From: Candidatus Cloacimonadota bacterium
GTDB lineage: Bacteria; Cloacimonadota; Cloacimonadia; Cloacimonadales; TCS61
Length of the DNA stretch: 34,821 nucleotides
Direction: 5' to 3'
NCBI GenBank assembly: GCA_023137125.1
Contig: JAGLPW010000081.1
Span: 1 to 34,821, forward strand
This document shows, piece by piece, positions 19,070-29,304 of the stretch (the first letter of the stretch is position 1; each line of letters opens with the position of its first letter). Made by a program: the position numbers and the translations under genes. Under the pieces are notes generated by a model. That model did not search any database. It saw only the letters and a list, made by a program, of their open reading frames with translations, and was not told where the DNA came from.

Positions 19070-20353
19070 TTACTCAATCATTGTCTCTTCGTTTATAAAT
19101 TTCTCTGGTATCTGTTTTTTTGCTTTTGCTCCTAATTTCTTAATATTTTCAGAACGTGAAATCAGATTTCCCTTTCCAGTTGATAATTTATTTACAGCAT
19201 TCAAATAAATATCTTTTGATTTATCTAAATTTTTTCCTATATCATCCAAATCCGTTATGAATCCAACAAATTTATCATACAAAGCACCACCCTGTCTGGC
19301 AATTTCAAGAGCATTTTTGGTCTGATTTTCCTGCCGCCAGATAAAAGCAATTGTCCTTAGTGTTGCCAATAATGTACTTGGACTTACAATTACGATCTGC
19401 TTATCATAAGCATATTGATAGATCGTGTTGTCATGCTGCATAATTACTGCAAACACACCTTCTATAGGGATAAACAGCATCACAAAATCCGGTGAATTCA
19501 ATCCCTTCAAATCTTGATAGTTTTTTTTATGTAGATCATCTATTTGTGATTTTATGGAAGCATTCAAAGCTTTAAGATAGCCCTGTTTCTGTTCTTCGGT
19601 TTCAGAAGAAACCATCCGCTCATAATGAACTAACGAAACTTTGGAGTCGACAATAACATGTTTATTTTCAGGTAATTTTATGACAAAATCAGGCTTGGAA
19701 GTAGATCCTTCTTCACTTTTTAATCCCATACCTTTAGCTTGGGCTTCATATTCAATTCCTTTTCTCAAACCGGATTCTTCCAGAATTCTTTCCAGTATCA
19801 CTTCTCCCCAATTCCCCTGAATTTTAGATTCACCCTTTAAAGCTTTGGTTAGATTATTTGCATCATCACTGATTTTTTTGTTGAGTTTTTCTAAACTTCT
19901 TATCTGTTCAACAAGAGACGTGTGACTCATTCTATTTTTTTCGTTTGTCTGCTCTACTTTTGTTTCAAAATCTTTGATCTTTTCTTTTAATGGATTCAGA
20001 ATTACATCCAGATTAGCTTTATTTTGCTCGGTGAATTTTTTGGTTTTTTCTTCCAGAATTTCATTTGCCAGATTTTTAAATGCATCTGTAAATTTTGCCT
20101 GAAGCTCTTCTAATTCTTTTTTCTGATCATTTAATTTTTCCTGTAAGTTTAAATTAACTGTATCTAATCTGGATATCTCTGAATGAGAATTTGTATTTTT
20201 TTCTCTTTCAATATTAAGTTCAGATTCTGTTTTTTGTAATTCTTTGTCCAACATTTCTACTCGAGTATCTTGTTTCCCTTTCTTTGAAAACAAGAATAAT
20301 CCAATTATCGTGCCGCCTATAAAAATTCCTACAGCTAAATATAGTAATTCCAT
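19070..20353 (-). CDS. rmuC: DNA recombination protein RmuC
   Basis: 427 aa; N-terminal TM, coiled coil; IQGNWGEVILERILEESGL; PDFVIKLPENKHVIVDSKVSL. Confidence 0.94.
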   Translation of the reverse strand: MELLYLAVGIFIGGTIIGLFLFSKKGKQDTRVEMLDKELQKTESELNIEREKNTNSHSEISRLDTVNLNLQEKLNDQKKELEELQAKFTDAFKNLANEILEEKTKKFTEQNKANLDVILNPLKEKIKDFETKVEQTNEKNRMSHTSLVEQIRSLEKLNKKISDDANNLTKALKGESKIQGNWGEVILERILEESGLRKGIEYEAQAKGMGLKSEEGSTSKPDFVIKLPENKHVIVDSKVSLVHYERMVSSETEEQKQGYLKALNASIKSQIDDLHKKNYQDLKGLNSPDFVMLFIPIEGVFAVIMQHDNTIYQYAYDKQIVIVSPSTLLATLRTIAFIWRQENQTKNALEIARQGGALYDKFVGFITDLDDIGKNLDKSKDIYLNAVNKLSTGKGNLISRSENIKKLGAKAKKQIPEKFINEETMIE

Positions 20354-20365
20354 ATATCCTCTCGA

Positions 20366-21439
20366 CTAGATGTTATCAGCTAGCTTAATTTTACCCTGTA
20401 ATTCTTTCTCTTCCAATATTTCCATTTCCGCTAACGCTTTATTAAGCAGAATAACACGTTCTCGGTATGGTATAAATGCACTTTTAAATCCATTGATTAT
20501 TATATTCTTTATATCGGAATAATCCAAACCTAACTCATTGATCGCAAGCATATATTCTTCGGTAAGAGTAGTATCTGAGACTAAGCGATTATCCGTATTA
20601 ATGGTAACACGCATTCCGTAATCAAGATAAAAGTTTAGCGGGTGTTGTTTGAGGCTGGGAACCGATTTTGTATGCATATTGCTCTTTAAACAAATCTCCA
20701 GTGGAATCCGATGGTCATTTACATAGTTCAATAGATCTCCATCTTCTATAAGTCTAGTCCCATGTCCAATACGATGAGTACCACAATAATGCAACGCTTC
20801 ATGAATACTCTTGGGTCCATAAGCTTCCCCGGCATGAATTGTTATATTTATATTATTATTCAACGCAAGGTAGAAAGCTTCCATATGATCTTTTGCCGGA
20901 TAATTGTATTCTGCACCTGCAAGATCAAAACCGATCACACCTTTATTTTTGTAGGCAACAGCCAGCTTTGCTAATCTTAATGATTTATCGGGATCCATAT
21001 TACGGATTCCGCAAATAATAACTCCGGCTCTGATATTATATTTTTTCTCTGCTTCCCGCAATCCTTTAAGTACAGCATCCGAGATAACAGTTAATTTAAG
21101 TCCTTTTTGAGTGTGTAAAATGGGAGAATAGCGTACTTCTAAATATCTTATATTCTCTTTTGCTGCATCTTCGGCAAGTTCAAAAGCAGTTCTAATTAAT
21201 GCATCTTCTGTTTGCATAACACTTAAAGTTATATCAAATGCTCTTAAATATTCATCTAAACTTTTACAGTCTTCATCACAACAAATTATTTTTTTTAGTT
21301 CTTCTTCTGTGTCAGCAGGGAGCTTGACCTTTTGTTTTTTTGCAAGATCAAAAATTGTAGAAATTCTAATTGATCCATCCAGGTGAACATGTAGATCTGT
21401 TTTTGGTAATTTTTCAATAAATTCTCTTTTTAGTTTCAT
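20366..21439 (-). CDS. add: Adenosine deaminase
   Basis: LPKTDLHVHLDGS, IHAGEAYG, HRIGHGTRL, VTINTDNRLVSDTTL. GGAG-type SD supports ATG 21439 rather than ORF start 21451. Confidence 0.9.
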   Translation of the reverse strand: MKLKREFIEKLPKTDLHVHLDGSIRISTIFDLAKKQKVKLPADTEEELKKIICCDEDCKSLDEYLRAFDITLSVMQTEDALIRTAFELAEDAAKENIRYLEVRYSPILHTQKGLKLTVISDAVLKGLREAEKKYNIRAGVIICGIRNMDPDKSLRLAKLAVAYKNKGVIGFDLAGAEYNYPAKDHMEAFYLALNNNINITIHAGEAYGPKSIHEALHYCGTHRIGHGTRLIEDGDLLNYVNDHRIPLEICLKSNMHTKSVPSLKQHPLNFYLDYGMRVTINTDNRLVSDTTLTEEYMLAINELGLDYSDIKNIIINGFKSAFIPYRERVILLNKALAEMEILEEKELQGKIKLADNI

Positions 21440-21488
21440 ATAAAACTCCACTATATTTTAATAATATACATTTTCTAGTTTTAAAATA

Positions 21489-22049
21489 TTATAATTCCCA
21501 TTTATCATAACTAATTATGTTCTTTAATTCATTTCTCTTCTTACTTTGTGCAAACACTTTTACAGCCTTTTCATATAATGATTTCTTTTCTTTTGGATAA
21601 CCAAATGGGCTTAGAGCTACAATTCTAATATTTTGGGGAATCTCAAGAATCTCACGTACTTTCTGTTCGTTAAAAGCAGCAAGCCAGCAGCTTCCTATTC
21701 CGTGATTCCAGGCAGAAAGCATCATCTGTTGAAAAGCAATTGTAGTATCTACAAGATAATAATTTTGATCGTTCATCGTTCCACTCTTTGCTGGATCAGC
21801 ACAAGCAACAATAACTATAGGAGCATCTTTGATAAAAAAATTAACTTTACTGATCATCCCGCTTCTAAGGGCTAGATCTTTTATTAAATCTTTATCTCGG
21901 ACAACTATAAACCGCCAACATTGTCTGTTTTGAAAAGATGGAGACAGCCGAGCTGCCTCCATCATGTTGTTCAAAATATCTTCAGGGATTTCTTTATCCC
22001 GAAAACTTCTTACACTTTTACGTGAAATTAATACTTCATCAAATTCCAC
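21489..22049 (-). CDS. Nitroreductase family protein
   Basis: 186 aa; SRKSVRSFRDKEIPEDIL; ARLSPSFQNRQCWRFIVV; GIGSCWLAAF. Confidence 0.92.
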   Translation of the reverse strand: MEFDEVLISRKSVRSFRDKEIPEDILNNMMEAARLSPSFQNRQCWRFIVVRDKDLIKDLALRSGMISKVNFFIKDAPIVIVACADPAKSGTMNDQNYYLVDTTIAFQQMMLSAWNHGIGSCWLAAFNEQKVREILEIPQNIRIVALSPFGYPKEKKSLYEKAVKVFAQSKKRNELKNIISYDKWEL

Positions 22050-23020
22050 TAAAATGAAACTCCAATTCCAGCATTAAATACAGAGTACTTACTTATTGTA
22101 TAATCTGCATAAAGTTTCAATAGAAGCAAACTATATCTGATGCCAGCTGTTGCTCTGACTTCATTCTCACCATCAACATCAAATTTGATCTCTTGCTCTA
22201 AAGACACAATTTCATTATCTTGGTTAAGTGTCTGATATGTATAATCATATTCAGCAGTAACATTTGTCTTATCATAACCTACACCTGTATAAAGTGTCCA
22301 CATCAGAAGTTTCTTACTTACTTCGAGATTAGCATTGAAATTTGTAAATGTTAAGATGTCGCCAACATAAAGATTTTGGAAGGCAACCTGAGCTGCTATA
22401 TCAATTGGAATAAGTGGAATGTATTGGCTTACACTGTGCTTCAAACCAACACCCCAGAATCCGAGATCACCAATATCTTTATTGATCTCAACTTTAGGGA
22501 AACCACGGATCATTATTTCATTTCCAAATGGTAATCCCAAATTAAATTGAGGCATTAAGAATGGAATAGCAGGAAGATCTGCTCCATTTGGTAAATCTAT
22601 ATCTAATTGAGCTGCATCTAAGCCCGGAATATCATCAAGAAGCGGATTATGTACAAAGGTAGCACCATCTTCACCAAAAACTGTTGCCGACTCCAACTCT
22701 TCATCCGCATAAAGATAGATAACCTCACCTGGATTTAATGGATCATCAATGAAAAGATTCGGTCTAATAGCAGTGAAAATTTTATCTTCATCAGGCACAA
22801 AAGCCAACATCATATTCACATTCAAACCAAAAGCGAAAGGCTTAAGAACCTTGGCTGTATTGAAAAGCCCAGTATTCATTGTTGTCCCAAATGCCGTAAC
22901 CAAAGGTTTTACATACACTAAACCATTGTCTTCCCCAAATTGCTCCAGTTTCTCCTGAACACCAGCAAATAAAGCTGTGATCATAACTATTAATAATAAA
23001 CTTAAAAACGTTTTTTTCAT
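22049..23020 (-). CDS. Predicted exported or outer-membrane protein (DUF6588-like)
   Basis: Signal peptide MKKTFLSLLLIVMITALFAG; amphipathic beta strands; C-terminal FNAGIGVSF. Confidence 0.65.
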   Translation of the reverse strand: MKKTFLSLLLIVMITALFAGVQEKLEQFGEDNGLVYVKPLVTAFGTTMNTGLFNTAKVLKPFAFGLNVNMMLAFVPDEDKIFTAIRPNLFIDDPLNPGEVIYLYADEELESATVFGEDGATFVHNPLLDDIPGLDAAQLDIDLPNGADLPAIPFLMPQFNLGLPFGNEIMIRGFPKVEINKDIGDLGFWGVGLKHSVSQYIPLIPIDIAAQVAFQNLYVGDILTFTNFNANLEVSKKLLMWTLYTGVGYDKTNVTAEYDYTYQTLNQDNEIVSLEQEIKFDVDGENEVRATAGIRYSLLLLKLYADYTISKYSVFNAGIGVSF

Positions 23021-23306
23021 ATTTCCTCCTTTAATTTTAAAAACTAACGTTTTTTTAATCTTGAATTTATTTCTGTTAAACTTTTTGAGATCTACTCTAA
23101 AAAGTCAATGCAAAACCCAAATTGCAATAGAAAGATACGATATTCCAAATACAAGAACAAAGAATTATATGTTTCTTCATCTGTTCCTCATAGTCACTTT
23201 TTTATGATGCTAAAGTTATTAGTACCACATAATTGTAGTCAACAAATAACTTTACAAAAAAGTCAAATGTAAATTTTCTGCTAACTTAAGATTATGGAGT
23301 TCAAAG

Positions 23307-24479
23307 ATGTTTAAGAATAAAAAGATTTTGTTGGGAATTACAGGTGGGATCGCAGCTTACAAAGCAGTTGATCTTGCCAGCAAACTCACAAAAATGGGTG
23401 CTGAAGTAAAAACAGTTATGACTTCTCATGCTTGTGAATTCGTCAATCCCATTACGTTCAAATCTATCACACACCAACCGGTTATTACCAAAATGTTCGA
23501 TGCTGAATCTGATATTGAGCATATATCACTTGCAGATTGGGCTGATCTGGTAGTTATAGCTCCCGCAACAGCAAATATAATTGGAAAGACAGCATCTGGA
23601 ATTGCAGACGACCTTCTTTCTACAACAATAATGGCAACAACGGCTCCTATATTATTTGTTCCAGCCATGAATATTCACATGTATGAAAACCCGATAGTTC
23701 AGGAGAATATTACAAAGCTTACTAATTTGGGTTATTTTTTTATGGAACCAGAATTTGGAATTCTTGCCTGCGGTTATGAAGGAAAAGGACGTTATCCGAT
23801 GAATGAAGAGATTGTTTTCAATATTACAACATATCTTAAATATACGAAAGACTTATCGGGTAAGAACATTCTTGTTACGGCTGGTGCAAGTCGTGAGATA
23901 ATTGATCCGATGCGTTTCATCACAAATCATTCTACAGGAAAGATGGGATTAGCTCTTGCTCGAGCTGCACATATTAGAGGTGCAAATGTAAAATTCATAC
24001 ATTCATCGATTAGCATAAAGGTTCCGGAATACCTGGATTCTATAAAGGCTGTATCGGCAGAAGAAATGCATAATGCTGTTCTTAGAGAGTACCCGAACTT
24101 CGAAATCACATTCATGACAGCTGCAGTTGCTGATTACACACCTGCAAAACCTTCCAAACAAAAAATAAAAAAATCTGATGATCTAAATCTTGAATTAAAG
24201 AGGACCAAAGATATTTTACTAGAGATTGGTAAGAAGAAGACCAGTGATCAAATGTTAATTGGTTTTGCAGCTGAGTCAGAAAATTTAGAAAAAAATGCTC
24301 TCCAGAAGATCGAAAAGAAAAATTTGGATTTCATTTGTGCAAACAATCTGAATGTCTCAGGCAAAGATGAAACTGAAATACTGGTTTTGGGTAAAGGAAC
24401 AGAAATTAAACTTATCGGTAGTAAATTTTCTGTAGCTCATCAAATCATTGATGTTATTTTAAAATCTACAAAAAAGTAA
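23307..24479 (+). CDS. coaBC: Bifunctional phosphopantothenoylcysteine decarboxylase / phosphopantothenate-cysteine ligase
   Basis: LGITGGIAAYKAVDLASKL; APATANIIGKTASGIADDLLS; ILVTAGASREIIDPMRFITNHSTGKMG. Confidence 0.96.
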   Translation: MFKNKKILLGITGGIAAYKAVDLASKLTKMGAEVKTVMTSHACEFVNPITFKSITHQPVITKMFDAESDIEHISLADWADLVVIAPATANIIGKTASGIADDLLSTTIMATTAPILFVPAMNIHMYENPIVQENITKLTNLGYFFMEPEFGILACGYEGKGRYPMNEEIVFNITTYLKYTKDLSGKNILVTAGASREIIDPMRFITNHSTGKMGLALARAAHIRGANVKFIHSSISIKVPEYLDSIKAVSAEEMHNAVLREYPNFEITFMTAAVADYTPAKPSKQKIKKSDDLNLELKRTKDILLEIGKKKTSDQMLIGFAAESENLEKNALQKIEKKNLDFICANNLNVSGKDETEILVLGKGTEIKLIGSKFSVAHQIIDVILKSTKK

Positions 24480-24485
24480 AAACAT

Positions 24486-25238
24486 ATGAAGAATAACGCT
24501 ATCATTATTACAGGTGCAAATGGAAATGTAGGTTCTTATTTCGCCAATAAATATTGCGACATGGGTGAAAATTTGATCCTGATCATTCATAAGAGTGATC
24601 ATCGTATAAAAGAAATAGTCAAAGATCATCCTGATAGAATCCAAGCCATTCAAGTAGATCTATCCGATTATTCAATTCTTAAAATCAAACTAGCAAAAGT
24701 TATTACCAAAACAGGTTGGAAGCCGGATCGTCTGATCCATACCGCAACAGCAAGAAGTAATGTTATAAAGTCACTTGCTGATTCCGATCCCGAACTTTGG
24801 AAAAATATAATTAATGCAAATCTTGTTGGAACATTCAACATTTTAAAGGCAACACTTAAATATTTCAAAGAGAATAATAATGGAAAGATCGTACTTTTCG
24901 GCTCTAATGTTTCACGTATTGGTCTTCCTAAAGGTACTGCATACGCAGCATCTAAGGCCGGTATTGCTAATATTGGAAGAACTCTCGCTGCTGAAGAAGC
25001 TGCCAGCAACATTATTGTGAATACTGTTTCTCCAGGACCTATCAAGATAGATGATAGCCAATTCTCAGAAAGTTACCGTAAATTCCGCCAAGAATATTAT
25101 GAAGAAAAATTGAGAGAAATACCGCTTAAACGCTGTGCTTCTTTTCAGGATATTTTCGGGCTTTGTGAATTTCTCCTTTCCAAAGATAATTCTTACATTA
25201 CCGGAGAGGAATTCTTTATAACCGGTGGCAAGATCTAA
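24486..25238 (+). CDS. SDR family oxidoreductase
   Basis: ITGANGNVGSYFA Rossmann motif; YAASKAGIANIGRTLA (YxxxK); NTVSPGPI. Confidence 0.93.
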   Translation: MKNNAIIITGANGNVGSYFANKYCDMGENLILIIHKSDHRIKEIVKDHPDRIQAIQVDLSDYSILKIKLAKVITKTGWKPDRLIHTATARSNVIKSLADSDPELWKNIINANLVGTFNILKATLKYFKENNNGKIVLFGSNVSRIGLPKGTAYAASKAGIANIGRTLAAEEAASNIIVNTVSPGPIKIDDSQFSESYRKFRQEYYEEKLREIPLKRCASFQDIFGLCEFLLSKDNSYITGEEFFITGGKI

Positions 25239-25241
25239 TTA

Positions 25242-26309
25242 ATGAAAAAATTATTCGCAATTGCCATTTTAGTTATTACAATCAGCCAACTTCTCATTGC
25301 AAAAGCTGAATATATTTTCTATCCGGCTCTTGGTTATTCCGATGAAACAGGAATCTATGCTGGAGGACTGGCATATCTGCGTTATGCCAGTATTAGGAAT
25401 GATTCAACTTCCCAGAAAAACCTAATTTATTTTTCAACCGAAGTTAGTGAAAAGAAGCAATATTCAATTCTTTTAATGCCAAAAATCCATATTAATAATG
25501 GAAAATATACAATTTTGGCTAATTTAAAATTCAAACATTGGCCCAGCACATTTTATGGCATTGGGAATGAACATATTTACGGTACGGAAGAGCAATACAC
25601 AAAACGAGAATTTGATATTGAACTTGAAATTATGAGAAAAGTAACAGAAACTTGGCGGACTACCCTAATTTATGAATTATCACATTTTCAAATAATAAAG
25701 TTGGAAGAAAACGGTTCACTTGCTAATGGAGATATACCAGGTAGTGAAGATAATTTAACTTCAGGGCTAGGATTTAGTGTAAATTATGATAAACTTGATT
25801 CGGACACATATCCGCAAAATGGGTGCCTATATAATTTCAAATCTGTTTTATTCTCGGATATTTTTACAAGTGATTATAGTTTCATTCGGAGTGAGATAGA
25901 TCTTCGACAATATGTATCAATTTTTCCTAACCAGACATTAGCTTTTCAGGCTTATTTTTCAACAATTTCAGATGAAGTTCCATTCAATAAGATGTTTTAT
26001 CTAGATGATAATATGCGAGCCATTACCGCCAATAAATTTATTGATAAACATTCAATTATCTTCCGAATTGAGAATAGAATATTTCCATGGTCAAATCATC
26101 TTTTAGAAAGATTTGGATTTGTAATATTTTTGGAAACAGGCGAAGTTACCGGTAGTATGGAAGAATTTTCACTGAATAGACTTAAACTCTCTTATGGTAT
26201 GGGATTAAGAATCTCTTTTCTGATGAATGATAGATTAAATGTAAGACTTGATATTGGTTTTGGAGAACAAAATAAAAGCTTAAGTATAGGAAGTCGAGAG
26301 GAATTTTAA
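25242..26309 (+). CDS. BamA/TamA-family (surface antigen D15-like) outer-membrane protein lacking an evident POTRA region
   Basis: Signal peptide; FYPALGYSDETGIYAGG; SGLGFSVNYDKLDSDTYPQNG; barrel-like pattern. Confidence 0.8.
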   Translation: MKKLFAIAILVITISQLLIAKAEYIFYPALGYSDETGIYAGGLAYLRYASIRNDSTSQKNLIYFSTEVSEKKQYSILLMPKIHINNGKYTILANLKFKHWPSTFYGIGNEHIYGTEEQYTKREFDIELEIMRKVTETWRTTLIYELSHFQIIKLEENGSLANGDIPGSEDNLTSGLGFSVNYDKLDSDTYPQNGCLYNFKSVLFSDIFTSDYSFIRSEIDLRQYVSIFPNQTLAFQAYFSTISDEVPFNKMFYLDDNMRAITANKFIDKHSIIFRIENRIFPWSNHLLERFGFVIFLETGEVTGSMEEFSLNRLKLSYGMGLRISFLMNDRLNVRLDIGFGEQNKSLSIGSREEF

Positions 26310-27061
26310 TGCTTAAGAGATTAATAATTCCATTCATCGTTGTCATAAGCATTCAACTATCTGCCTTCGAGATCGGCGAGAAATTAACCTTCAATATCAA
26401 ATACGGCATTATCAAAGCTGGAGAAGCAACGTTACAGATAAACTCCCATATTTATAAAGACTCAACCGAATGCTACAAAATAGAATCACTTGCAAAAACA
26501 AATTCTTTCTTCGATAATATTTACAAAGTCCGTGATCGAATTGAGTCGATCTGGGATAAGAACAAACTTGTAACACTTAGGTTCACAAAAAAATTACAGG
26601 AAGGATCTTACCGGCAATATAGAATCCATTTTTATTATCCTGAACTGAATTTTACGATCTATACAAAATTTGGACGTAAAACCAAAAAATTCAAAGAAAA
26701 GAGAATGGATATTCCTGCCAATACACAGGACATTTTGAGTGCTTTATATTACTTGAGATTACAGGAATTTACTGTTGGAGATACATTGACGATAAATGTA
26801 ACCGCTGACGGCAGAAATTATCCTGCTGATGTAATAGTTCATAGAATAGAAGAAATGGAAACTATCTTTGGAGATAAAAATTGTTTTGTGGTTGAACCAA
26901 TTCTAAAAGGGGATGCAATATTTAAACAGACCGGAAAAATTCTTGTCTGGCTAACAGCTGATGAACACAAGATCCCCGTGAAAATGAGCAGTAAAATTAT
27001 TTTTGGAAGTTTTAAGGCAATATTAAAAGATGCAGAAAATATCCCTTACAAAAAAAAGTAG
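26309..27061 (+). CDS. DUF3108 domain-containing exported protein
   Basis: FEIGEKLTFNIKYGIIKAGEATLQI; DILSALYYLRLQEFTVGDTL. Confidence 0.85.
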   Translation: MLKRLIIPFIVVISIQLSAFEIGEKLTFNIKYGIIKAGEATLQINSHIYKDSTECYKIESLAKTNSFFDNIYKVRDRIESIWDKNKLVTLRFTKKLQEGSYRQYRIHFYYPELNFTIYTKFGRKTKKFKEKRMDIPANTQDILSALYYLRLQEFTVGDTLTINVTADGRNYPADVIVHRIEEMETIFGDKNCFVVEPILKGDAIFKQTGKILVWLTADEHKIPVKMSSKIIFGSFKAILKDAENIPYKKK

Positions 27062-28070
27062 TTACTGGTACGATCTACCTGCTGAATTCATAGCTCAGCA
27101 CCCAAAAGATAAACGCTCTGAAAGCAGAATGCTTGTCTTAGATAAAAAAACCGGGAAAGTTGTGCATGAGAAGTTTAGCAATATCATCGATCACTTGTTA
27201 CCTTCAGATATTCTAGTTATTAATAATACAAAAGTTATTCCCGCACGTTTATTCGGGACAAAAAGTACCGGTGCTAAAGTTGAAGTATTTCTACTAGAGC
27301 AAAAAATTGAAAACCGCTGGGAATGTCTGGTAAAGCCGGGACGCAAATTGCAGATCGGTGCTGAAATCACATTCAATGAAAAGCTAAAAGCAAAGATAAT
27401 TGAACACGCTGAAGAAGGTAGCAGAATTGTTGAATTTTATTGGAAAGGGAATTTCTGGGATATCTTAGAAGATATCGGGAATGTACCGCTTCCACCTTAT
27501 ATAAAAAGAGAATCAACTAACAAAGATAAAGAAACTTATCAGACTGTATATGCAGAAGAACGTGGCTCAGTTGCAGCACCAACTGCTGGATTGCATTTCA
27601 CAAAATCGCTTATGCAGCAAATAAGAGAAAAAGGTATTGAAATTTTGGAAGTTGTTCTGCATGTTGGTTTGGGAACCTTTCGTCCTGTAAAAACTGATGA
27701 CATAAAAGATCATATTATGCACAGTGAGCATTGCCAGATAACTAAGGAAGTTGCTGCAGAGATCAATCAGGCAAAGAATGATGGCAGACGAATTATTGCT
27801 GTGGGAACAACCACAACACGTACTCTGGAAAGTTTTGCTGAAAATGGTCATCTTAACCATGGTTCACATTGGACAAATATTTTCCTATATCCCGGAAAAG
27901 AAATTCAAATTATTGATGGATTGATCACAAATTTCCATATGCCGGAATCCACACTAATGATGTTGGTTTCTGCCTTTGCAGGTTATAATAACATTATGAA
28001 TGCATACAAAATTGCTGTAGAAGAAAAGTATCGTTTCTTCAGTTACGGCGATGCTATGCTGATATTATGA
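27030..28070 (+). CDS. queA: S-adenosylmethionine:tRNA ribosyltransferase-isomerase QueA
   Basis: YDLPAEFIAQHPKDKRSESRMLVLD; GSVAAPTAGLHFT; GLGTFRPV; TNFHMPESTLMMLVSAFAG. Confidence 0.96.
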   Translation: MQKISLTKKSSYWYDLPAEFIAQHPKDKRSESRMLVLDKKTGKVVHEKFSNIIDHLLPSDILVINNTKVIPARLFGTKSTGAKVEVFLLEQKIENRWECLVKPGRKLQIGAEITFNEKLKAKIIEHAEEGSRIVEFYWKGNFWDILEDIGNVPLPPYIKRESTNKDKETYQTVYAEERGSVAAPTAGLHFTKSLMQQIREKGIEILEVVLHVGLGTFRPVKTDDIKDHIMHSEHCQITKEVAAEINQAKNDGRRIIAVGTTTTRTLESFAENGHLNHGSHWTNIFLYPGKEIQIIDGLITNFHMPESTLMMLVSAFAGYNNIMNAYKIAVEEKYRFFSYGDAMLIL

Positions 28071-28093
28071 GAAAACATAAATAGGAGATTTAT

Positions 28094-28837
28094 TTGAACG
28101 ATTTCAAACATCCATTATTCGATGAAATATTATTCTTTAAAAACTTAAGAAGTACATCCTTAAAAGCAGAAAGATTGATAAATTCCAATACAGCTCAAGG
28201 AAATTTTTTATGCCTGGCAGGAGAGCAATCTTCCGGAAAGGGACGAGGAAAAAATTCCTGGATATCACCAACTGGTGGGTTGTGGCTAACTGCTGCTCTT
28301 TATGGATTCAATTTTCAATCTAACATAACAATTTTTACTGGGATCTGCATTCATAAAACTATATCTGAGCTATTCCCTTCAATCTCCGATAAACTTAAGA
28401 TCAAGTGGCCAAACGACATCTATTTGAATAATAAAAAAGTTTGTGGGATTCTTTCCAGTAATCTCAGCAATAAGAAGTATCACATTATCGGGATCGGCAT
28501 AAACACTAACTTAGCAGAGCTCGATGAAATTTCGGTTCCAAATGCAACTTCACTGCAAATTGAATTAGATAGAACTGTGGATAATGAAGAAATATTAACT
28601 CGGATTTTTGACAATTTTGCTTCCGCTCTTCCCGGATTTGTGGAGGGAGAACTGGACGAAAAATATTTCAATAATCATTCATTATTGAAAGGACTTCACA
28701 TTGAGTTGGATACAGATTACGATATTTTTAGAGGAAAAGCAAAAGGAATTGATAAAAGCGGTGCTTTACTTATTGAACTCAAATCCGGAATGATACAACC
28801 CTTTTATGCGGGAAGCATTATAGGCTGGGAAAAATAA
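28094..28837 (+). CDS. birA: Biotin-[acetyl-CoA-carboxylase] ligase (no N-terminal HTH)
   Basis: GEQSSGKGRGKNSWISPTGGLWLTA; KWPNDIYLNNKKVCGIL; GIGINTN. Confidence 0.93.
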   Translation: MNDFKHPLFDEILFFKNLRSTSLKAERLINSNTAQGNFLCLAGEQSSGKGRGKNSWISPTGGLWLTAALYGFNFQSNITIFTGICIHKTISELFPSISDKLKIKWPNDIYLNNKKVCGILSSNLSNKKYHIIGIGINTNLAELDEISVPNATSLQIELDRTVDNEEILTRIFDNFASALPGFVEGELDEKYFNNHSLLKGLHIELDTDYDIFRGKAKGIDKSGALLIELKSGMIQPFYAGSIIGWEK

Positions 28838-28851
28838 TAAAAGGAGTAAAT

Positions 28852-29193
28852 ATGCAAATCAAAATCGATGATATAATAATAAACGTGAGTAATCCGAATT
28901 TAAACATTGTACAAATAGCCAAAGAAAATGGAATCATCATTCCTGCACCTTGTTTTAATACTAACAGGGAGTTTGGCTGTTGTAATGTTTGTGCAATAGA
29001 GATTAATGAAGTGATCCAATATGCCTGTTGCACAAAACCACTAGATGGCATGAAAATAATCTTCAAGCGGGATGACCTTGATACATTAAGACGCGTGAGA
29101 ATAAAAGAATACGCCTTCAATAAACAACATAATATCAAGAATGATACTTGCTGTTCAGATAGTAGTTGTGGAACTGAATGTGGTTGTAGCTAA
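28852..29193 (+). CDS. Small 2Fe-2S ferredoxin-like protein with Cys-rich tail
   Basis: 113 aa; IPAPCFNTNREFGCCNVCAIEI ... YACCTKP; C-terminal DTCCSDSSCGTECGCS. Confidence 0.75.
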   Translation: MQIKIDDIIINVSNPNLNIVQIAKENGIIIPAPCFNTNREFGCCNVCAIEINEVIQYACCTKPLDGMKIIFKRDDLDTLRRVRIKEYAFNKQHNIKNDTCCSDSSCGTECGCS

Positions 29194-29304
29194 TACAATC
29201 ATATTCAACAAGATAACAGAAATTTTCAACATAGAGACACGAGGACACCTGTCTTCGCTAAAGCTGCACCAAGGCAGGCAAAGAACACAGGAAGGAGGAG
29301 ATAA

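Noticed and set aside
1579-28070. Concentration of tRNA-modification genes (truB, trmFO, queC, tcdA, queA)
   Set aside because: Each is common and they lie in different transcription units; clustering within 27 kb is not evidently more than chance without a genome-wide test.
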